This document shows, one piece after another, positions 7,666 through 17,037 of a stretch of 49,009 nt of DNA (the stretch's first letter is position 1; every line of letters starts with the position of its first letter). The DNA is from a virus, in IMG/VR virus record IMGVR_UViG_3300020171_002237, positions 1 through 49,009 of that record; one strand, 5' to 3'. Position numbers and translations under genes: made by a program. The notes below the pieces were generated by a model that saw nothing but the letters and a program-made list of their open reading frames with translations, was not told the DNA's origin and searched no databases.

Positions 7666-10600
7666 TCAGGGGCGATCCACATCGCCACGCGACAGCAAAG
7701 TGAAGGAGTGCTGGATGCCTGTGTTGGGTCCTTGCTGGATGGTTCGCACCACCCACACCGGTGTCATTGCACCGACGGTGTTAAAGCGCAGCATGTTTCC
7801 CGCCGCCCAGCCGATGCCCCAGCCCAATGCAGGAACCTTGAAGTACGGTGTGTTGGTAGCAGGGTTGTTGGGGCTCAAATCGGTGTTGGTGCTGCCAATG
7901 GCAATGACCCCGACGTGCTCACCAATGACGTTAAAACTCGTGGTGTTGGTGAACACCAGTGCCCAGCGTTCACTGACTGCGCCCTTGTTGGTCACCACAA
8001 TCGGTGCCAGCACGTCGTTGAACGTACCCGTGGCCGCCGTGCCGCTGACACCGTCAAGCCAGGTGGTGCCGTTCCAGGTCGCCTGATCGAACAGCACAGA
8101 CACCCGTGCTTTGAGGTCGCCAGCGACCAACGCGCTCGAGACAAAGCTGCTGGGTGGACTGGTGACGGGATAGTCATGCGTCAGTGGCCGCGTGAAGGTC
8201 AACTCGCCACTGATCTGCACATCACTGACCACCGCCATGTCTTCCACCCGGTGCTCTATTCGCACGGGCTGGCTGTAACCAGCCACCGCTGTGAAGGTCA
8301 CCATTCCGGCTTCCAAATCAACTGAGTAACCGGCGTTGATGACATTGCCATCAAACCCGACCACCCGAACCCTACTCAAACGCACGCGTGCGCAGTTGAT
8401 GGTCTGACCGTTGGCGACAGTCGCCGTGATGGATTGGGTATTGCCCACCACCGCAAAACCGCCCGGCCGAAAGATCGGCACGCGCCCGTCGCTGGGCAAG
8501 CGTACCGGGTCAATGCCGAGGATATTGGCATCCAGTGGCAGATAGCTGTAGGCCACGGCTGCATAACGAATGGAGTCGGCCATGACGGCGGAAGCCACAA
8601 AGATATGCCCACCGATGATTTTGGACGCGTCATACCAGGACTTGGTCTCATTGCCAGCGGCTAACTCCCATTTGCCAAAGGCCAGCGACACAATGCCGGT
8701 CTCATAGTCCACCTTGCCTGTGACGTTGGCCGACTCAATCTTGCCGTTGGCATCCGATGTGACGATGTGCGAGACCTGAGCGTCGTCGTCAGCCAGCACA
8801 AACTGCACCGCCAGACTGGACGGACGAATGGGTGCCGTGCTGGTTCTGAATTGCACGTCAGTCACCGGCATCGGACTCTGACTGGTCACCATGCTGGTGA
8901 TTACCCCCGAATTCGTCGCACCCACTGGCAGCACGGTCAGACTTGCCATGCCGGTCGAGTAGTTGATGCTGCCCGAGGTCAACCCTGAACCGGTCGCCGG
9001 ATCGATGTTGGTAATCAGCGAGCCCTGACGATCAATAAAACGTGTACCACCCAGTGTGAAGCTGCACGACCCGCCCACAATGGGCTCACTTGAGCTTTGC
9101 GTCAGATCGACCGCAAGCTTCACCGGAAACACCTCGGTGTTGGTGTTGCCAGCAGCGCTGGTGCGGTAAGTGACCTTGACATACCCGGACATGTCGGTGG
9201 GCATGATGGCCCCGATGGTCTGGTAGATGAAGCCGCCAAAGACCGTTTTCTCAGTAGCCAGGGTGCCGGTGTACCAAGCGTTGTCAATCACTTGGGTGCC
9301 GATGACCACCTTTGTCCAGTTGGGCTTGGGCAGTGCAATCACAGTATCTGGCTTGAAACTCAAAGTGCCAGCGGCGTAATTGATCACACCTGCGCACTCA
9401 GGACGCGTTTGAAATCCGCCAGCACCGTTGTCATGGACGATGACGATGGGGTCGACGCGGGGTTTGTAGGTCAGCGAGAGCCAGCGGGTCGAAATCTGGC
9501 CCTCAATGGTCAGGTCTTTCTCGTCATACACCGTGTTCCACTCAACCTTGACGGTGCGCGCCAGCACGTTGGGGTTGGCCAGAACGATCTCGATGTGACC
9601 GTCGGGCGCGAAACGCTCGGGTGCCTGGAAACTCTCTTCAATCGGCGCTCCCCACGAGTATTCAATGCCGACCTGTGCGCCAGAGCTGGGCAGGATCAAT
9701 GGTTTGAAGGTGATCACGCCATCCAGATAATCCACTTTTCCAGTGGCGTCCCCAGTGAGCAGCCCCTGTCCGTTGTCAGTGGCGGTTTTATTCACGCCAC
9801 CTGTCACCCAGGTCAGCGTGACCGTGCTTGGCGCCACGCCAGGGTGGGCCAGAGTGAATACGGATTGGGCGGCAATGGCAACACCATAAACAGCCGTGTC
9901 GGCAGTGGCCAGCCCATAGGTGGCGAGCACCTGGGTACCCGCATCGGGCAAGGCAGCAAGGGTGACCATCATCGATCCGGTATTGAAATTGAGCGTGCCA
10001 GCGCCCACCGAGCCAAAGGCACTGCGCAACTGGCCGTTACCCGCATCACGCAGGGTGTACCAACGGCCCTGGGCGCGATAACTCAGTGCAAAACTGCCCG
10101 GTTTTGGCGCAGGATCAAAGATCGCCACCAAGGTGCTGGAGCGCGATTCGGCTGTGACCGCCCAACTGGCGGTGTGAAGTGAACGCACCGGTGTTGCAGC
10201 CGGTGTGTAGATGATCGTTTTAGCCCCGGCGTAGCTCACTGCGGGATCGGTGATTGAAATCAGCCCATTGGCGTAATCCACCGCACCTACTGCGCTGCCC
10301 GCAGCAGACAACAGGCCGCCATCGTCGACCAATGTCAAGCTGCCTGTGGTCAGTTTGAGCGTATTGGGCATGATGGCCTGACCCACGCTGATGGTGTGAG
10401 AGGTGTTGAGTGCCACCGATGTCGTGATCGTTAACGGCCCGCCCGCAGCAGACAAAACCACCTGTTCACCGTTGGGTTTCAGATCAACCAGTGGTGTTTC
10501 AGTCTGGGCACTCGGCACCAACTGCGTATAGACGCTGCTGGCGCGAATGCTGAATGTCCCAAGATTGGCGGCAGCGGCCAGCGGCACCACGCCCACATAG

Positions 10601-11289
10601 GAGCCAGCATCTGCCACCGTCGTGTCTCTAACTTTGGTCGCGCCCGCTGCCGGAGCCGCCTTGGCGTTGCCTTCCGAACCCTGAAAATCCGTGCGCAGTG
10701 CATCGCTGATAGAACAGGTCACCACGTTCATGTCGACCATCTTGCCTTGGCTGTCCTCGAACTTGCGCTTGACGGCGCTGACCTCAGTGGTTCGGATGTA
10801 CTGGTTTCTCTCGTTGGTTGCCCCCTCGTTTTGCACCAGCACCATGGTCTGGCCGATTCGAGGCAGTTCAGCATCCACACCCTGCAAAATTTGCACGGCA
10901 CGCTGGCCAGCGATATGGTTTTCCAGCAGCATGCCGCCCCACATCGGCCCTTTGGTGAGATAGCTCTCCACCCTGGCCGATGCGGCGTCACGCCGATCAA
11001 AGGTATCGCGGGTGCTGAACAGCGTGACACTCACATTCGGATCCGCTGGCGGCTCTGAGACGATGATGTTCGAGCCCATGTAGGTGTCGGTGTCCATCGT
11101 CTGCACAGAGACATGGAGTTTGCGCAGGTTCACCCGACCACCAGCACGGTCGAGTTCAGAGATATCGGGAAAGATGGCGTTTGATGTTCCGTCCGTGATG
11201 ACTGTGGCTGTGGGTGCGCCACCGCCCTCGGGCACGTCGTCCATGACTTGGGATGCGACCAGTTTGATGTCGCCAGTGAGAATGGGCAT
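7666..11289 (-). CDS. giant tail-tip / fibre-like protein with seven repeat modules, 1207 aa
   Basis: Starts MPILTGDIKLVASQVMDD with GGAG 6 nt upstream. A repeated motif of the form (V/I/L)(D/N)YxxGxhxh, where h is hydrophobic, occurs near residues 337, 433, 519, 636, 775, 860 and 990. Each copy lies in a stretch of beta strands ~90-140 residues long, which indicates a string of related beta-sandwich modules. No protease or hydrolase motif is visible. It lies directly after the small gene that follows the tape measure, where long-tailed phages place distal tail and tip proteins. Probable structural role in the tail tip; exact homology not recognised. Confidence 0.65.
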   Translation of the reverse strand: MPILTGDIKLVASQVMDDVPEGGGAPTATVITDGTSNAIFPDISELDRAGGRVNLRKLHVSVQTMDTDTYMGSNIIVSEPPADPNVSVTLFSTRDTFDRRDAASARVESYLTKGPMWGGMLLENHIAGQRAVQILQGVDAELPRIGQTMVLVQNEGATNERNQYIRTTEVSAVKRKFEDSQGKMVDMNVVTCSISDALRTDFQGSEGNAKAAPAAGATKVRDTTVADAGSYVGVVPLAAAANLGTFSIRASSVYTQLVPSAQTETPLVDLKPNGEQVVLSAAGGPLTITTSVALNTSHTISVGQAIMPNTLKLTTGSLTLVDDGGLLSAAGSAVGAVDYANGLISITDPAVSYAGAKTIIYTPAATPVRSLHTASWAVTAESRSSTLVAIFDPAPKPGSFALSYRAQGRWYTLRDAGNGQLRSAFGSVGAGTLNFNTGSMMVTLAALPDAGTQVLATYGLATADTAVYGVAIAAQSVFTLAHPGVAPSTVTLTWVTGGVNKTATDNGQGLLTGDATGKVDYLDGVITFKPLILPSSGAQVGIEYSWGAPIEESFQAPERFAPDGHIEIVLANPNVLARTVKVEWNTVYDEKDLTIEGQISTRWLSLTYKPRVDPIVIVHDNGAGGFQTRPECAGVINYAAGTLSFKPDTVIALPKPNWTKVVIGTQVIDNAWYTGTLATEKTVFGGFIYQTIGAIMPTDMSGYVKVTYRTSAAGNTNTEVFPVKLAVDLTQSSSEPIVGGSCSFTLGGTRFIDRQGSLITNIDPATGSGLTSGSINYSTGMASLTVLPVGATNSGVITSMVTSQSPMPVTDVQFRTSTAPIRPSSLAVQFVLADDDAQVSHIVTSDANGKIESANVTGKVDYETGIVSLAFGKWELAAGNETKSWYDASKIIGGHIFVASAVMADSIRYAAVAYSYLPLDANILGIDPVRLPSDGRVPIFRPGGFAVVGNTQSITATVANGQTINCARVRLSRVRVVGFDGNVINAGYSVDLEAGMVTFTAVAGYSQPVRIEHRVEDMAVVSDVQISGELTFTRPLTHDYPVTSPPSSFVSSALVAGDLKARVSVLFDQATWNGTTWLDGVSGTAATGTFNDVLAPIVVTNKGAVSERWALVFTNTTSFNVIGEHVGVIAIGSTNTDLSPNNPATNTPYFKVPALGWGIGWAAGNMLRFNTVGAMTPVWVVRTIQQGPNTGIQHSFTLLSRGDVDRP

Positions 11290-11307
11290 GTCAACTCCAA
11301 ATAAAAA

Positions 11308-11715
11308 TCAGATTTGCATCAGCTTCAAAGTGATGCGGTAGAAGTCCGCCTCTGACCGTGCTGGAAACCCGGTAACGGGCTCGGCTTCAAGGGCCCCGTC
11401 GGCATGACGAAATGCCACAGTGAAAACTCGGGCATCGGTGAGCGTCAACTCAAAGCGGCCACTGACCGAGTCAAGTGGCAGTGCCACCCAGTCGCGCAGA
11501 ACATTGACAACAGATCTCGCGACCCATGCCATGTCGGCGGCACCCACCAGGGTGATGGCCCGCCCCGCTTGCCGTGTGGCCGACTGCACCAAGAGGGAAC
11601 CAGTGATCAGGTAAGACACGCTGGAGACCACTGGACTCCAGCCGTGTTCATCGCTCCACAGCAAATCGTCAGGCAGGGTCAACGTGGCCCCACTGAAGAG
11701 GTTTTTAAGTTCCAT
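11308..11715 (-). CDS. tail-module protein, 135 aa (distal-tail-like by position)
   Basis: Starts MELKNLFSGATLTLPDDLLWSDE. Beta-rich, with no membrane segment or cysteine pattern. It directly follows the tape-measure gene in transcription (12-bp gap), the slot usually held by a small tail-tip or distal-tail protein. Motifs such as RFELTLTDARVFTVAFRH fit a tail beta sandwich. Specific family not recognised. Confidence 0.6.
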   Translation of the reverse strand: MELKNLFSGATLTLPDDLLWSDEHGWSPVVSSVSYLITGSLLVQSATRQAGRAITLVGAADMAWVARSVVNVLRDWVALPLDSVSGRFELTLTDARVFTVAFRHADGALEAEPVTGFPARSEADFYRITLKLMQI

Positions 11716-11727
11716 GAGGATTCGCCC

Positions 11728-14700
11728 TTAAAAAGCCCGAGCTTTGGCTTGTTTCAAGATGTCGAGCAGGCGCGACTCATCCCTGGCATCGACCGTGGCC
11801 GACACACTGCGGTTTCCCGCTGCCAGTTCAACCCGCACAGTGCGCACCGGTGCAGCGTCACCTGCAAATGCAGGTCTTGGCGCAGCCATAGATGAAGCCA
11901 GTGACTGCACCAGCCCCCCACTGGAAAAACCTTGGATCTGGCCCTGAACACGCGCGGCCAAGGCTTGCGCTGGTAGGCTCAGGTTGTTGAGTGACTCAAA
12001 AAAGCCGGTGCCAAACCGAGATACGGCCGACCGGTTGACCACGTACTCGCCCGGAGTGAGCATGGCAGGAACCGTGTCGGACCTGGAAATGCCGCCGCCG
12101 CGAAAGAATTCGCCCTGATGCAACTCCATGTAATCCATGAGTTCTCGCTCAAGATCTTTACCATAGACCAGTGGCTGCGCCATGGCTTGCCGCCAAGTGC
12201 CTTTGATGGCATCAATCTTTTGCTTCTCGTTGGCAGTGAGTTGGGACCGATTGGGAATGGACTCCAGCGTTTGACGGTCAGTTGCAGCCTGCTGGCCATA
12301 ACTCTTCATGGTCTGCCACTCCATGTCGATGCTCAGCGCCGCGCCATAGTGGGCTCGAAGCCAATTGGTGTACTCCCGCATCGCACCCAATCCCATATCG
12401 ATCATTTTTTGCGCCTCAAAGGCATCCCGATTGCGTTTGATGGAAGTGGGTCCGGTTGGCGTCACTGCGCCGCCGGTCGCAAAGTGTGCGATGCCAAAGC
12501 TTGAGACACCGTTGGCCAGTTTGGACAGAACACCACCGCCGTACTTGCGAACCGCTGCCTTGCGCAGCACAAATGCACCCGCGTCCAGCGTGCGCGGCAC
12601 TGTGTCCTGATCGCCCGAGCCCGGCACGGAGCCACCGGTCATACGGGCAAATGCCTGGGCAACTGGTGATGCCACAGAACCGCCGACCGCAAAATGCGGC
12701 ACACCGGCACCCACCAGACCACCCGTGGCATTGGTCTCGACCTTGGTCACATAGATCGTGTGCGTGCTCGACGTGTTCATGCCGTTGAGGCTGGAGATTT
12801 GCGAGCGTGCCGCGTCGGCATTGGTGTTCACACTGTGCTGCGACTCGGTCCGGATGCGACCCAGTGCATTGATCATGCCTTCCACATTGTTGATCGAGGC
12901 TTGAGCTTTTTCAGAGGTGACCTGTAACTCGATCAGCGAGTTTTGCTTGGCATAGACGGTCAGTTTGTCCAGCGCCGCTTTGGCCTGACTGACATCTGCG
13001 TCGACAGGCAGCGTCTTGCCCTCTTTGAGCAAAGCTTCATATTCCTGGAGCTTTTTCTGGGCCTGTTCCAGATCGGCCTTGATGATCAGCAGCCTTTCCT
13101 TCTCGGCCATTGCCTTATCAAGATCAGCCATGGCTTTGTCAAACCGGCTGGTGTCAGCGTCCAGCGTCACTTTCAAGCCATCTTTGAGCTTGGCGGTAAT
13201 CTGGTCTATCTGTGTTTCCGTGTCCGTGAGGGTCTGCTTGATCTGCTCCCGCGCTGCTACTGCCGCTTGGGCTGCCTGTTTGTGCGCCTGTGCTTGAGCG
13301 TCCAGTGACTTATTCAGGATGTCCTCGGATTCCCGAATGGCTTGAATGGATCGGTTGACACCGTCCTTGCCCTGAGTGATCGCCGCATCGGACTCCTTGG
13401 TCTTTTGCGCCAGTTCTGCGCGCAGGGCATCAGCCTGGCGCATCAGGTCGGCAGCCTTGTCGTACTCCTGTTTGCGCGATGCCTCACGCGCCTGCGACTC
13501 CAGTGTCACGACCTGGGTGTGCGCCTGCTCAGATTGTTTCTTGGCTTCTTCCGCCTTCTTTGCCTCTGCGGTCTGGGTGCTGCCCACTTGAACCGCCAAA
13601 TCCATGGCCTTCTGCGCCAGTTGTTTGGCCTGCTCAAATTCACCTGCGGCCAGCGCATCACGCGCCTTGCTCTGCAACTCGACAATCTGGCGTTTGCGGT
13701 CTTCCGTGGCTTCAAACTCTGTCATGCCTTGACGGCGCAGCTCACGGATTTTTTCCTCCGTGGTCATCGTCAGTTGACGTTTGGCTTCTTCAATGCGCTG
13801 GATTTCCGCCAAATGCCGGTTGGCTTCAGCGTTCAAGGTATCGATGTGAGCGCGGTATTCCGTGGCGGCTGTGACCATCGACTGGCGTTTGGTTGCCAGA
13901 ATCTCATTTTCGACCCGTGTCACGTTAGCGCTGCGCTCGGCTTCTGTTGCGCCTTGCTTGGCCGCTGCTGCCACCCTGGCGCTGGACTCGTCATCGATGA
14001 GTCTCAGTGTGTCTGTGGTGGCCTTTTGACGCAAGGTGGTCTGCTGAGTCAGTGCATCGGTGAGCAGCAGGGTTGATTTGCTGATCTGGGTCGCTTGCGA
14101 GGCAGACGATAACTCCAATGCCGTCTGCTCCTGCTGGTACCGTGTTTTCACAGCATCAACCTGTTTTTGCAGGTTGGCCTCGACCATGGCAGTCAAGCCT
14201 TTGTACGCCTCAGCCATTTTTGCTGTCGCATCGGTCACCACGCCGTTAGCCTTGGTGACCGCCTGTTCGACCTCACCCAGCCGGGATTTAAGCTTTTCCA
14301 CGGCCGAGTGAACAGCCTCAACGCCACGACCGACCGCTTCTTGGGTGCCCTGACGCACAGCTTCCAGCTTTTTGGCAATCTCTTCTGCCGTGGTGGCCGC
14401 AGTGGTCATTGCTGCCTTGGCGGTGTCGGAGCCCTTGGTGGCATCCGCATACATCTGGGCAAAAATCACATTCATCTCGGCCAGCCGGGCTTCGTGGCGC
14501 TTGGTGGCCGCATCAATGGTGTCACTGGTAAAGATCGCAGCAAACGCCTCCCATCGGTACTGCAACTGCTCAACCGCTTTGACCAGAATTTCGACCATGA
14601 AGATGCCAGCCTTGCGCACGATCTCGAATTTCTTGGACAACCAGGTTCCGATTTCCCAGCCCACGGCGAACGCACCGAGCACGGCAAAGGCTGTCTTGAG

Positions 14701-15771
14701 CAGACCGACGCTGGCAATTGCAGCCGTCACCGACAAATTGGCGGTGGCCCAGGCCGCAGAGGTGGCGGTGGCAGCCGTGATGGCTGCGGCCCCGGCGGTC
14801 TGCCAGGCTGTGACCAACGCTGGCAGCAACCGGTAAATGAGCACCGCCAAGCCCACCTCGGCAATTTTTTTGAGCCACTGCATGACCGTATCCAGATTGG
14901 TGGCGAGCCAAGTCAGGCCATCGGCGAGTTTCTTGGTGATGCCTGTGGCCGCATCCACCTGCGCTACCCACTGCCCGAAGGCGTTTTGCAGGCGCTGAAA
15001 GGCCTGACTGACCGTTGCAGGCAACTGAGAATATTCAGCGGCAAGCTTGTCCTTTTGGCTCATCAAGGCGTTGACCACCACGTCAGCGGTGAGTCGCCCC
15101 TCTTCAGCCAGCTTGCGCAGCCGACCAATGGGCACGTTCAAGCCATCGGCCAGGGCTTGGGCCAGACGCGGACTGTTCTCGACCACGGAGTTGAATTCTT
15201 CGCCGCGCAGCACACCAGATGCCAAGGCCTGGCCGAACTGCAACAGGGACGACTGGGCTTCTGTGGCCGACGCACCGGACAGTCGCAAGGCCTGCGAGAT
15301 GCTCTCCGTGATGGTCAAAGCATCTTTCTGTTCACCACCGAGCATGCGCACCGCTTGCTGCAACTTGCCGTACAGAGTAGAGACTTCCTGAATGGGCACG
15401 CCAATGCGCTGAGCGATGTCGAACAGCGCCTTTTGTGCGATGACAAATTCATTCTGACCGGCGGTTGCCAGTTTCAAGCGTGCGCCCATCATATTCCAGG
15501 CATCGGCAATCTGGACGATCTCCTGCACTTTGCCCGCCGCCCAGTTGATCGACAGGAATGCCAACAGTTGCGTCTTTGCGGTCGCCACCTGATCGCCAAA
15601 CGCTGACATGCCTGCCTTGACCTCGGCCATACCGCGCGCTGCCTTGTCGCCAGCGGTCTTGGCCGTCGATGCCAACTCACCCAGGCTTTGCTGGGCGGAA
15701 TTGAGGGCGCGTTTGAGCCCGTCATCGGCACCTTCAAGGGCGACTAAAACGGCGATACGGTTGTTGGCCAT
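11728..15771 (-). CDS. tail tape measure protein
   Basis: 1347 residues. The N-terminal ~270 residues match the conserved tape-measure domain (LALFDIAQRIGVP-type helix, SISQALRLSGASATEAQSSLLQFGQALASG, FNSVVENSP). A hydrophobic segment lies near residues 290-375. Long helical coiled coil follows (about 430-900; rich in Gln, Lys, Glu, Ala). Gly-rich segments with GGxVxG-type repeats appear near 1020-1130 and a second FRGGGISRSDTVPAML repeat near 1260. The protein sets tail length; at the usual ~0.15 nm per residue this suggests a tail near 200 nm (inference). It follows the chaperone and DUF6441 genes, as expected. Confidence 0.93.
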   Translation of the reverse strand: MANNRIAVLVALEGADDGLKRALNSAQQSLGELASTAKTAGDKAARGMAEVKAGMSAFGDQVATAKTQLLAFLSINWAAGKVQEIVQIADAWNMMGARLKLATAGQNEFVIAQKALFDIAQRIGVPIQEVSTLYGKLQQAVRMLGGEQKDALTITESISQALRLSGASATEAQSSLLQFGQALASGVLRGEEFNSVVENSPRLAQALADGLNVPIGRLRKLAEEGRLTADVVVNALMSQKDKLAAEYSQLPATVSQAFQRLQNAFGQWVAQVDAATGITKKLADGLTWLATNLDTVMQWLKKIAEVGLAVLIYRLLPALVTAWQTAGAAAITAATATSAAWATANLSVTAAIASVGLLKTAFAVLGAFAVGWEIGTWLSKKFEIVRKAGIFMVEILVKAVEQLQYRWEAFAAIFTSDTIDAATKRHEARLAEMNVIFAQMYADATKGSDTAKAAMTTAATTAEEIAKKLEAVRQGTQEAVGRGVEAVHSAVEKLKSRLGEVEQAVTKANGVVTDATAKMAEAYKGLTAMVEANLQKQVDAVKTRYQQEQTALELSSASQATQISKSTLLLTDALTQQTTLRQKATTDTLRLIDDESSARVAAAAKQGATEAERSANVTRVENEILATKRQSMVTAATEYRAHIDTLNAEANRHLAEIQRIEEAKRQLTMTTEEKIRELRRQGMTEFEATEDRKRQIVELQSKARDALAAGEFEQAKQLAQKAMDLAVQVGSTQTAEAKKAEEAKKQSEQAHTQVVTLESQAREASRKQEYDKAADLMRQADALRAELAQKTKESDAAITQGKDGVNRSIQAIRESEDILNKSLDAQAQAHKQAAQAAVAAREQIKQTLTDTETQIDQITAKLKDGLKVTLDADTSRFDKAMADLDKAMAEKERLLIIKADLEQAQKKLQEYEALLKEGKTLPVDADVSQAKAALDKLTVYAKQNSLIELQVTSEKAQASINNVEGMINALGRIRTESQHSVNTNADAARSQISSLNGMNTSSTHTIYVTKVETNATGGLVGAGVPHFAVGGSVASPVAQAFARMTGGSVPGSGDQDTVPRTLDAGAFVLRKAAVRKYGGGVLSKLANGVSSFGIAHFATGGAVTPTGPTSIKRNRDAFEAQKMIDMGLGAMREYTNWLRAHYGAALSIDMEWQTMKSYGQQAATDRQTLESIPNRSQLTANEKQKIDAIKGTWRQAMAQPLVYGKDLERELMDYMELHQGEFFRGGGISRSDTVPAMLTPGEYVVNRSAVSRFGTGFFESLNNLSLPAQALAARVQGQIQGFSSGGLVQSLASSMAAPRPAFAGDAAPVRTVRVELAAGNRSVSATVDARDESRLLDILKQAKARAF

Positions 15772-15793
15772 GGGTCAGTTCAATGTTTGAAAG

Positions 15794-16438
15794 TCATCCG
15801 ACCGTGCGGATTTGTTGTTCGATGCTTGCTGCCAGTCGTGGGATGCGCCGTACCACCAGTCGCTCGATATCAAGTCGCTTTTTGAGCATGACGCGCGGAA
15901 CGAGTACCGCAATCGGAATATCAGCACCACGCTTCAAGCGTTTGATTCCTTCAGCTTTTCGGTACCGGCGTTTGAATCCAGCCAAGGGGCGGTCGTGCTC
16001 TTTGATGTTCTCGGCCATCAGCACCACGTTGCCCTTGGCGTTTTTGATGAAGTAAGCGTTGCCGCCCCGCATCAGTTCAGCGATCTGTGCCTTGAAGCGC
16101 TTGCGGCCAACCCGGCCATGCAGGGGAATCAGCATCTTGGCCGAAATGGTCCCGCCTTTTTCATGCATGCCAACCCATGGAATGCGCGAGCCCACGTACA
16201 GCGCTGGTAAGCGACTGGGGTCTTTGTCTATCACGTAGGCAGAAAACCCCTTGAGGAAGGTCTTTTTGACCACCGTCAGTTGACTGGCCACCTGGTCGCG
16301 CACGTCCGTCTTAATCTCAACTGCCTCTTTCGCCATGGCCTTGGCCACCGCCTTTTTGACCTTGTCACGAAACTCCCCGCCCCAACGGCGTAGCTGGGCT
16401 TGCGCGGCAGCGCTGTCGATTCGGATGGAGATTTTCAT
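15794..16438 (-). CDS. tail completion / minor tail protein, DUF6441-like
   Basis: 214 residues, very basic, starts MKISIRIDSAAAQAQLRRWG. The pattern of N-terminal helix, VASRxxxxKK and a middle WVGMHEKGG block resembles DUF6441-type minor tail proteins found between the tail chaperone and the tape measure. Its ATG overlaps the stop of the frameshifted chaperone reading frame (ATGA at 16438-16435). So it is positioned to be translated by ribosomes that complete the frameshift product. Confidence 0.65.
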   Translation of the reverse strand: MKISIRIDSAAAQAQLRRWGGEFRDKVKKAVAKAMAKEAVEIKTDVRDQVASQLTVVKKTFLKGFSAYVIDKDPSRLPALYVGSRIPWVGMHEKGGTISAKMLIPLHGRVGRKRFKAQIAELMRGGNAYFIKNAKGNVVLMAENIKEHDRPLAGFKRRYRKAEGIKRLKRGADIPIAVLVPRVMLKKRLDIERLVVRRIPRLAASIEQQIRTVG

Positions 16439-17027
16439 GATGGGTTTGATGCAGTGGTCAGACGTTCAAGCGATTGATCGAGGTTTTTGGAGTCGCCCCT
16501 GCTGCCAATGGCAATCAGGGACAAGAGTTGGGCATCACGCGCGCTGTCCATACGCACAACGGCCTCTGCAAAACCTCTCAACTGCGCCAGCGTGTAGTCC
16601 AAGATGTCGGGCAGCCGGTGGCCGTGCCCGATCAGGCGCTGGGTGAGGTCGAACCAGTGTTGGCTGCCCGAATGCCCTGGCCCAGACTGAACAGACCGTC
16701 GAGTTTGGGAATCACCGTTCGGGTAAAAAAATCAGCGTTGACCTCCATCACCTTGGCTGCCAACAGCAACGCGTCGTCCGCAGCCAGGTCATCCACCCAC
16801 TCGCGCGGTTTTTTGACTGCAATGCCGATGGCGTTCAACAAATCGTCACCACGCTCGCCAAACAGCGCCAGCCAGTTGATTTGCGGCTGGCTCAATTGCG
16901 CCATCACGGGTGCGATCACCCGCAGGAAAGCAGGCAACTGGCCCACTTTGAGGGGGGATATCGCAATGGTTTCGCCTGCCACCTGCACCAGGGTGTCCTG
17001 GGGAATGAGTTTTTCCAAATCAGTCAT
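16435..17027 (-). CDS. tail assembly chaperone GT, -1 frameshift fusion product
   Basis: Predicted product of a -1 slip at the T7 run 16731-16725. 101 codons are read in the first frame, then reading continues in the -1 frame to a TGA at 16435, giving about 197 residues. The -1 frame is closed by a TGA immediately before the T7 run and open for 96 codons after it. It encodes a protein-like segment (HRLPDILDYTLAQLRGFAEAV) typical of the second part of tail chaperones. It has no start codon with a ribosome site of its own. Known: lambda G/GT and most siphophages make such a fusion to load the tape measure. Confidence 0.8.
16632..17027 (-). CDS. tail assembly chaperone G (unshifted product)
   Basis: 131 residues, starts MTDLEKLIPQDTLVQVAG at the ATG 17027 with AAAGG 8 nt upstream. 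The longer open frame from 17078 overlaps the tail-tube gene and has no better site. Helical after residue ~25 (LPAFLRVIAPVMAQL), ending in the slip region. It lies between the tail tube and tape-measure genes, the normal chaperone position. It coats the tape measure before tail polymerisation. Terminates at 16632 unless the ribosome shifts. Confidence 0.85.
   Translation of the reverse strand: MTDLEKLIPQDTLVQVAGETIAISPLKVGQLPAFLRVIAPVMAQLSQPQINWLALFGERGDDLLNAIGIAVKKPREWVDDLAADDALLLAAKVMEVNADFFTRTVIPKLDGLFSLGQGIRAANTGSTSPSA
16725..16731 (-). promoter_or_regulatory. programmed -1 ribosomal frameshift slippery site
   Basis: On the minus strand the zero frame reads GAT TTT TTT ACC, so the heptamer T TTT TTT lies exactly in slippery register. 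The -1 frame has a TGA ending at the base before this run, then stays open until 16435. Seen directly; that it works is inferred from family precedent. Confidence 0.8.
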
Positions 17028-17037
17028 GACGCGCCTT

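Noticed and set aside
14167-15606. 479-codon open frame on the plus strand
   Set aside because: Lies antisense to the tape measure gene, has no recognisable domain and a composition expected from the reverse complement of a GC-rich gene.
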